Assembly: GCF_048544455.1 (NCBI RefSeq)
Contig: NC_133532.1
Coordinates: 84,027,156 to 84,091,155, forward strand
Direction: 5' to 3'
Length of the DNA stretch: 64,000 nt
DNA from: Silene latifolia
Lineage: Eukaryota; Streptophyta; Magnoliopsida; Caryophyllales; Caryophyllaceae
Below, piece by piece: positions 57,470 to 64,000 of this stretch. Under the pieces are notes generated by a model, which worked only from the letters and a program-made list of their open reading frames with translations, searched no databases and was not told where the DNA came from. Every line of letters starts with the position of its first letter. Position 1 is the stretch's first letter. The translations under genes and the position numbers were made by a program.

Positions 57470-58015
57470 CCTTAGTCGTAGTACTATTTGTTATTATTAT
57501 TATTTGTAATAAACGGCGGGGTTTTTAGAATCTTAGCCTAGCATTTATTTTTCAGCATTTTATATTATGTGGCGTATTATTATTTATGGAACAAATGAAT
57601 AAAAGATTAATTAGTTAATGAAACTATTGTGATTTTCTTTTATTATTCGTGTCGAATTACAAATGCAAATGCAAATGTTCTTCTATTTACATTTAAAATA
57701 ATGGGTTGTATCCTGTAAAGGATTGCCTACGTATTCATTTTTTTAAAAAATGAAATCAAACCCTTGCCCGTAGTTCGAATAAATGTAAAAGAATAATTGT
57801 TCTAAGCAAGAGCTTGTAGTGAACTAGAAAATAAGCATGAGCTTTACCTACTCCTAAAATACAATTCAATTTATTTGATGAGGTGAGGATGTCGAAATGC
57901 CAAAACGCAAGAGCATAATGACATAAGCTTTCTTTCAGCGGGCCAAGGGCCATTTTTATTTCGTGTCGCATGAACGGCTCGTAGGTGTTACGCGAGGCGT
58001 GTATCTTGTCCTACA
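57470..58015. other. Spacer between DUF7745-like gene and Tat pol
   Basis: No gene seen. The left side would hold the 3' UTR of the antisense gene (AATAAA-like AATAAACG near 57,507 and AATAAAAG near 57,597). Converging transcripts would overlap here. Confidence 0.5.
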
Positions 58016-59374
58016 CTAGGCAAAATTTCGTTTCAGTTGATCGAGGTTGGTTGGGTTAGCAAATTCATTCCCATCTAGGTCTGTAATCTTAACCGCACCC
58101 CCCGAGAGTATGGACTGGACTAAGAATGGTCCGGCCCAGTTGGGTTTAAATTTTCCAGGTGGATCGACAGGTAGTAGAGCTCTGACTGATTTGAGGACTA
58201 AGTCTCCTTCTTTGATGTTTCTGGGTTTAACCCGTTTATTGAAGGCTCGTTTGATACGTGCCTGATATGTTTGCACATTATGCAATGCGCGCAACCTTCG
58301 TTAATCCAATAGGATGAGTTCTTCATATCTGTCCCTTTTCCAATCAACTTCTGGAATTTGACTTTCGAGCAGAATGCGTAAGGACGGGATTTCTAGTTCA
58401 ACTGGTTGTACAGCTTCCATGCCGTATATCAAGTAGAAAGGAGTAGCCCCAGTGGGTGTCCTAACTGATGTGCGATAACCCCACCGTGCGAATGGTATCT
58501 TGTTGGGCCAATCACGATAATTGTCGATCATTTTCTCAAGGGTAGTGACGACATTCTTGTTAGCTGCCTCTACCACGCCATTAGTTTGAGGTCTGTATGG
58601 CGAGGAATGGTGGTGTTTGATCTTGTATTTGGCTAGCAATTGTTCAGTCACAACCTGGAAATGTGATCCATTGTCACTGATGATCTCATGTGGGCAACCA
58701 TATCGACAGATGATATTGGTTTGTATGAACTTTGCCACATTTTTGGCTGTGAGACTAGTGTAAGATGCCGCTTCGACCCATTTAGTAAAATAGTCGATAG
58801 CTACCAAAATGAAACAGTGGCCTCCTGTTCCGGCTGGAGTGATTTTCCCGATGATATCAATTCCCCAAGCAGAAAATGGCCAAGGAGATGTCATGGTGTA
58901 GAGTACTGAAGGGGGAACATGTTGCACATTCCCGAAGATTTGGCAGTTATGGCAATGTCTGACGTATTTGATACAATCCGACTCCATCGTGGTCCAGTAA
59001 TATCCCAGACGCGTGATTTTCTTTGCCATCATTGGTCAACTCATGTGAGGGCCACTTTCTCCATCATGAACTTCTTCCATCACTTTTTGTGCCTGTGAAT
59101 GATCAAGGCAGCGCAAGACTACACCAAGAGGTGTTCTTTTGTATAATTCTCCTTGCATGAGGAGGTATTGAGAGGCTAGTAGGCGTATGGTGCGTTGTCC
59201 CCTCTTATCCATATCTGGTGGATATATACCATTGAGCTTGAAGTTTAGAATGGCTTGAAACCAAGGTTCCCCTGGATTTTCTTCCTCATCTGTAATTTGG
59301 TGCACATAGGCTGGTTCTGACCGTTGTTTAATGCATAAAGGCATTTCTACCATGTCATCTGGCATATTAATCAA
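58016..59374 (-). pseudogene. Tat integrase
   Basis: N-terminal finger region at 59,374-59,036 ends EEVHDGESGPHMS; the frame breaks, then HCHNCQIFGN completes the HHCC finger. Catalytic core: FSAWGIDIIGKI (first D), IISDNGSHF (second D), YRPQTNGVVEAANKNV (E). C-terminal region GDLVLKSVRALLPVDPPGKF and FKPNWAGPFLV. Frameshifts near 59,035 and 58,297. Confidence 0.92.
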
Positions 59375-59487
59375 AGATGCAAGTTTTACAAGAGCGTCTG
59401 CAAATTGATTCTCTTCGCGAGGTAGGTGTAGATAAGTGACCTAGTCGAAGAATTGGGCAACTTGATCTATCTTAGCCTGATAGGGTG

Positions 59488-59913
59488 CTAGACTTTTACT
59501 TCGAATTTCCAAGATCCAGTAATTTGGTTGATGATCAAGGATGAGTCTCCGTGAACTCGAAGATTCTTGATGCCTAAACTTACTGCCGCTTGTAGCCCGA
59601 TGAGGCAAGCTTCATATTCTGATGCGTTATTTGTCACCTCGAAGTCGAGTTTGACAAAGAGTGGTGTATGCTCACCTTCAGGAGAAATGAGCAACACTCC
59701 TATTCCAAATCCTCTTAGATTCGATGCTCCATCAAAATAAAGATCCCAAGAGTCTACATTAGTTTGTAGTTTGTCCTCGTCTGGAAATGACCACGTGTCT
59801 ATTGCTTGGGTGTCATTGATAGGGTTATCTTCAAAGAACTCGGCAATGGCTCGCCCCTTATAACCTTCAGAGGTACATACTTGAGATCGAACTCTGAGAG
59901 CATTAAGGTCCAT
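59488..59913 (-). pseudogene. Tat archaeal-type RNase H (aRNH)
   Basis: DLYFDGASNLRGFGIGVLLI (first catalytic Asp), FEVTNNASEYEACLIGLQAA (Glu) and LRVHGDSSLIINQITG (second Asp). A second RNase H between the normal RNase H and integrase is specific to the Tat lineage among Ty3/gypsy elements. Confidence 0.9.
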
Positions 59914-60410
59914 CTTTCCAAGCGTCCGTTGAGAACGGGTTTCTCGAAGAGGTATTTGACAGAATCTATTTTGGAGTATACCTTGACAGAGTAGCTAAGC
60001 ATGTAATAGCGTAGCTTCTTTGTTGCCTACACAAGAGCGAGGCATGTCTTTTCGAGAGGTGTGTACTTGCACTCATACTCCAAGAACTTCTTACTAAGGT
60101 AGTAAATAGCTCTTTCTTCTTTCCCAATAGTTTGTGCGAGCATAGCCCCCATGGCTATTTCAGTAACTGTGAGATATAAACCAAGAGGTTGATCTCGTTG
60201 AGGAGGCATGAGCACTGGTGGCTTGGCTAATATCTCCTTAATTCTATCAAATGCTTTTTGGCAATCGTCGTCCCATATGGTATGATCTGTTTTCTTGAGC
60301 TTTTTGAAAATGGGTTCGTAGATCATAGTAAGCTTCGATATGAATTGGCTTATATATTGCACCTGGCCTAGGAATCCTCTAACCTCCTTCTCTGTTTGGG
60401 GTTGTGGCAT
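59799..60410 (-). pseudogene. Tat RNase H (first)
   Basis: RGFLGQVQYISQFISKLTMI leads from the RT connection; then GLYLTVTEIAMGAMLAQTIG, AIYYLSKKFLEYECKYTPLE and, in the next frame (60,002), KPVLNGRLERWTLMLSEFDL. Frameshift near 60,030. Confidence 0.88.
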
Positions 60411-60443
60411 TTCAATTAGAGCTTTAATCTTGGATGGATCAAT

Positions 60444-62137
60444 TTATATTCCTCTCTGACTGACGACATATCCCAGGAGTTTGCCTGACGTTACCCCGAA
60501 TGCACATTTCTGGGGATTGAGCCTCATATTGTACTTTCGCAATCTTAGGAAGAATTTACGAAGGTTGTGAATGTGCCCCTTCCTATCCTTGGACTTGACA
60601 ATCATATCATCAACGTACACTTCTACTTCTTTATGCATCATGTCATGTAGCAATGTGGTCGCAGTTCGTTGAATGTAGCTCCAGCATTGATTAGCCCGAA
60701 TGGCATAACAGTATAGGAATAGGTGCCCCATTGAGTGACGAAGGCGGTCTTATGCATGTCTTCTATTGCCATCTTGATCTGATTATACCCTGCATACCCG
60801 TCCATGAAAGACAACAGTGCGTGGTCTGCTGTATTGTCTACCAATATGTCGATGTGTGGAAGAGGGAAATCGTCCTTGGGACTTGCCTTGTTTAAGTCTC
60901 TAAAATCAACACAAACTCGGATCCGCCTATCCTTTTTGGGTACAGGTACTATGTTAGCCACCCAGTCTGAATACTCGAAAACTTTGATGAACCCGGCTTT
61001 GAATTGTTTATCGACTTCCTCTTTGATTTTAAGAGCCCATTCGGTCCTCATTCGACGAAGCTTCTCCTTTACAGGTTTGAAACCTGGTTTGATTGGAGTT
61101 CTGTGTTCTGCAATATCCATGTCGATCCCTGGCATGTCTTTGTAGGACCAAGCGAAAATGTCCTTGAACTTGTGTAGGAGGTCTATGAAGTCGGCCCTTT
61201 CAGTTGGGTTTAAGGTTGTCCCTATCCTAAGTTCTTGGGGTTCTAGTTCGGTTCCTACATTGATGGGTTCGGTGTTCTCTATAACTGGTGCCCCTTCCCC
61301 CTCTTGTAATATTTCTTTAGCTATGTAAGGAGGTAATTCGATTAAGTCTGGGTCAGGATCATCCTCATTATCATCGTAAATAGAATTGCATTCAGAATAA
61401 CACAAAGAGTAAGCAGAATCTGATTTATTCATATTAAATTTTGAAAAGAGTTGAAACAAAGAAGCCATCTGTTCAGTAGTCAGTGGCGGTAAAGGGATAG
61501 CTGCTGGGACATTTCCCAGGCTACTGTTACTACTTGATGCTAAGCTAGGAGAAACAAGGGGATTTGGAGTGACGACAGGAGGAGACTCTCTAGGGACTTC
61601 TCTAGACTCAGACTCTGATTCCGACTCTGACTCCGACTCTGACTCGAATTCGTTGTCTTCAGGTGCTCCTTTGAACATCTCTCCTTCTCCAGTGGTGACC
61701 TTGAAGAAAGTTCCTTGGTTATCAGTCCACTTGATAGACTTTCTCCATCCTTTCTGATGATTTGAATTGGCTTCGGTGATCAATGCGGTGGGTTTGAGGT
61801 GGTCATCTTGAAGTATCATGGTAATGATCTCATCCTGTGCAGCTCTAACGAATCGGTCCTCTCCAAACATAAGGCTAGGAGAAATGGTGGAATAACTCCC
61901 CTCATCTTCTAATGCATGAATCTCGTCTTCGATTGGAAAAATGAGGTGTGAACAATCCAAGGTGGATTCTTCATCTGTAATCATCAGAACTCCAAGAGGA
62001 TTCTGAGTATTGTTAGGTTTACCTCCAGGAGGTATAGGTAAACGACCATCTTCGATCATGTCCTGAAGGACATGTTTTAGCTTGAAGCATTTCTCTGTAT
62101 CGTGTCCCTTACCTCTATGATATTCGCAGTATGCATT
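60444..62137 (-). pseudogene. Tat gag C-terminus and reverse transcriptase
   Basis: The long frame starts inside the Athila-4 LTR; true Tat sequence begins at AYCEYHRGKGHDTEKC (zinc-finger-like C-x2-H-x4-H-x4-C). It continues with an (ES)n run at about 61,590-61,645, then RT: KKDRRIRVCVDFRDLNKASP, DDFPLPHIDILVDNTADHAL, FVTQWGTYSYTVMPFGLINA. After a shift near 60,690 the catalytic VYVDDMIVKSKD follows. A protease active site was not found between finger and RT, so an internal loss is likely. Confidence 0.9.
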
Positions 62138-63576
62138 TGATAAGTGCATATTTTATACATTTTAACCCCTTATATTAGTTTGATTTTACATATCATTTTA
62201 GCACTTATCAAAGTGTTTTTAAGCTAATATTGTGTTTCTAGTGCAATTGTGTGTTCAAGTGTGTTTTGTAGGAAAATGAGCTAAATGAGCTAAAGTACTA
62301 TAAAATGTGCTAACACTAGAAGCAAGGCTAAGTATGAGAGCAAGATTGGACTAAGTGTTGGAAGTGCATGGATTTTGCATGAAGAAAGTGTTGGATCAAA
62401 ATGAAAATGCAAGCAAAGTCAATGTGCAAGTCAAAGCCCAAAAATTCAAGTCCAAAATGTGGTGGAAAATTTGGATGCTAAAGAAGAGCTTAGGATGCCA
62501 AAATACTTAAGATTCCCTCCTTAATGCTCTTAACCACACTCATAAACAAGACATTAAAGCACCAACTTTGGATACCTTGAGCATTAAACCAAGAATTGAA
62601 GAGAAAATTAAGAGTGTGCTTAGGATGCCATTTTGGATTCCTCTACAAACTTTGCTCTCTTATTTCCTATATAAGGGGTGTTAATCACACACCTTTAGAC
62701 ACCACCATTCTTACACACTTTTACATAGAAATTCTCTCTAAATTTAGTAGTTAGTTTAGATTAGCTCTTAGTTTAGTTTAGTTTAGATTTTATTTATGTT
62801 ATTTACATTTCCCATTTACATTCCAAGTTATAAAACAATTCACATTTATAAGTTATTTATATTACAATTGTTATTCTTCCATTTTCATTTCCATTTCCAT
62901 TTCCATATTGCAAGGTAATTTCTATTTCTATTTCCATTATGTTTATCATTTTATTTGTCATTAGTTTAGTTTGCATTTACATTATGTTAGAGTAGTTTAC
63001 CTTGTCTAGGGAATGAAGGGAGCCATGCATAAAAAGTATTTGTAACATGATAAACTAGGATGATATAATTTTGTCTAATTGTTTCTATCACATGTTTGCA
63101 CCATAATGTTTAATCTTTGTTTAAGGCCTTATTCATCGATTAAGTTTGTTCATTCGTTCTAAAAGTCGAGAGGCATGGAATTGAATTAGACTAAGCATGT
63201 GTAGTAGGACGACCTAGTCATGGACGAGAGTTTCTCTAGGACCCGGTCTATGGTTGACACTAATATCGTAAGGTGGGTGTCTCTAAGCCTAAACAATTAA
63301 CGTTTTATCAACTCCTATGTTTAATTTAAGCATTTACATAATTTGCATGTGTGACCCGACTTCCCTAGACTCCTTTTATCATTTAGTTTATTATTTTTTA
63401 ATCATCAAACCAATCAACAAACCAATTCAAACGATAACCGACCTCAAGGTAAAATTCATTCCATAACAACTAATTAAGAACTCCCGTCTCTCTGTGGTTC
63501 GACCCCTAGGTACTACGTTCATTTGTGTTGCTAGGGTATAAATGTTATCTTTGCATAGGTGTGCGATAGCATATCA
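62138..63576 (+). repeat. 5' LTR of Athila-4 (1,439 bp)
   Basis: TGATAAGTGCATATTTTATA to GCATATCA, TG...CA ends, five bases before the primer site. Near its end it has CTCTGTGGTTCGACCCCTAG, a block shared with the LTR end of Athila-2. Confidence 0.88.
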
Positions 63577-63581
63577 AATTT

Positions 63582-63599
63582 TGGCGCCGTTGCCGGGGA
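63582..63599 (+). other. Primer-binding site of Athila-4, tRNA-Asp
   Basis: TGGCGCCGTTGCCGGGGA, perfect complement of tRNA-Asp 3' end. Confidence 0.92.
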
Positions 63600-63739
63600 G
63601 ACGGTTTTGTTTGCTAATTAGTTGTTGAATTTTATCTTTTTATTTTGTCTCGAGGAACACTTGTTCCTTGAGATTCATCTCACTATTTTCTTGTAGTTTT
63701 AGTGCCTATTTTGTAGGTAATAAAGCTTGGCCTTACATA

Positions 63740-64000
63740 ATGAGTTACGAATTCATCCCACAACTCCAAGATGAGCCTTTTCCTGACTATCTTGACCGAT
63801 TCTACTACTTTTGCGATATTCTCATCTCCTTTGGACATGTCCTTGATGGGGATTACTTGGGTCATTTTGTGCTTGGCGGCATGGATTTCGAGACCCGTGC
63901 ATTAGCTCTAAAATTGAGTAATGGGAATCTCTACAATATGATTGGGCCGGAACTTTGGAATTTCTTAAATTTCATGGCTTCCGAATGTCGGGAATTAGCA
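63740..64000 (+). CDS. Gag-like start of Athila-4, partial
   Basis: An open frame of 87 codons from ATG at 63,740 (MSYEFIPQLQDEPFPDYLDR, FGHVLDGDYLGHFVLGGMDF) runs past the window end. It starts about 140 bp after the primer site, where gag is expected, but the visible part is too short to recognise a domain. Confidence 0.6.
   Translation, partial: MSYEFIPQLQDEPFPDYLDRFYYFCDILISFGHVLDGDYLGHFVLGGMDFETRALALKLSNGNLYNMIGPELWNFLNFMASECRELA

Larger units (their letters stand above)
40493..62137 (-). mobile_element. Tat/Ogre-type Ty3/gypsy element, 3' LTR to gag, with two antisense genes
   Basis: Minus strand order: gag end and zinc finger (62,137), RT, RNase H, archaeal-type RNase H, integrase (to 58,016), then two plus-strand ORFs (57,469-55,932 and 55,061-43,768 counted from the pol side), polypurine tract, LTR. 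A second RNase H after the first is the hallmark of the Tat lineage, and extra antisense ORFs between integrase and 3' LTR are known in Tat elements. It is interrupted by Athila-2 at 46,249-54,885 and cut by Athila-4 at 62,138. That one element spans the whole region is inferred from orientation and order. Confidence 0.75.
62138..64000 (+). mobile_element. Athila-4: Athila-like LTR element, 5' part, runs off window
   Basis: LTR, tRNA-Asp primer site and start of gag on the plus strand. The insertion cuts the Tat gag at 62,137/62,138 (GCATT at 62,133-62,137 would be the target duplication). No palindrome clusters are seen in this family. Confidence 0.85.

Overview
This is a 64-kb piece of a flowering-plant (dicot) nuclear chromosome. 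The evidence is a GT-AG multi-exon gene, plant-type Ty1/copia and Ty3/gypsy elements (Athila-like, Tekay chromovirus, Tat/Ogre), a LINE, a SINE and Stowaway, Harbinger-like and hAT-like MITEs. The Tat/Retand-like and Athila-like mix and the many TACGGAGTA-type MITE remnants suggest Caryophyllales, but only weakly. No organelle, rRNA, tRNA or bacterial feature was seen.

Left block (1-28,000): a deep nest of mobile elements. An Athila-like element (called Athila-3; gag at 18,091-18,488 and 25,627-26,528, LTR from 26,645) is split by a complete Tekay chromovirus (Tekay-A, 18,489-25,626, target duplication ATCAA). Its remaining part is cut at 18,090 by a second Tekay-like element (Tekay-B, LTR 16,775-18,090). 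Tekay-B is broken at 15,716 by a pol-less Athila-like element (Athila-1, 7,769-15,715). A LINE 3' end (6,820-7,768) abuts Athila-1, and a copia element (1-6,819) is inserted in the LINE.

Middle (28,322-37,520): the only intact host gene recognised. It is a 12-exon farnesyl-diphosphate-synthase-family gene of 348 residues on the + strand. All catalytic motifs are kept, but the two aromatic residues that normally form the floor of the product pocket, just before the first DDxxD, are Cys and Ala. Introns 7 and 8 are swollen by nested small elements.

Right block (38,200-64,000): a hAT-like MITE, an unassigned G/T-rich stretch, then a Tat/Ogre-type element on the - strand. That element has an LTR at 40,493-42,716 and pol at 58,016-62,137. 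Two spliced ORFs on the opposite strand lie between pol and the LTR: a decayed plant-mobile-domain-like gene at 43,768-55,061 and an intact DUF7745-like gene at 55,932-57,469. A complete 8.6-kb Athila-like element with gag-protease but no pol (Athila-2, 46,249-54,885, target duplication GAAAC) sits in the last intron of the first antisense gene. The Tat gag is interrupted at 62,138 by another Athila-like element (Athila-4), which runs off the window.

A recurring oddity crosses the element families. Each of several LTR families carries clusters of short, spaced palindromes of a family-specific type: CTCGATCGAG in Athila-1, GGTCGATCGACC in Athila-2, ACTCGATCGAGT in Tekay-A, ACTCGGTCGAGT in Tekay-B and GCGCAGCA/TGCTGCG hairpins in the Tat element.
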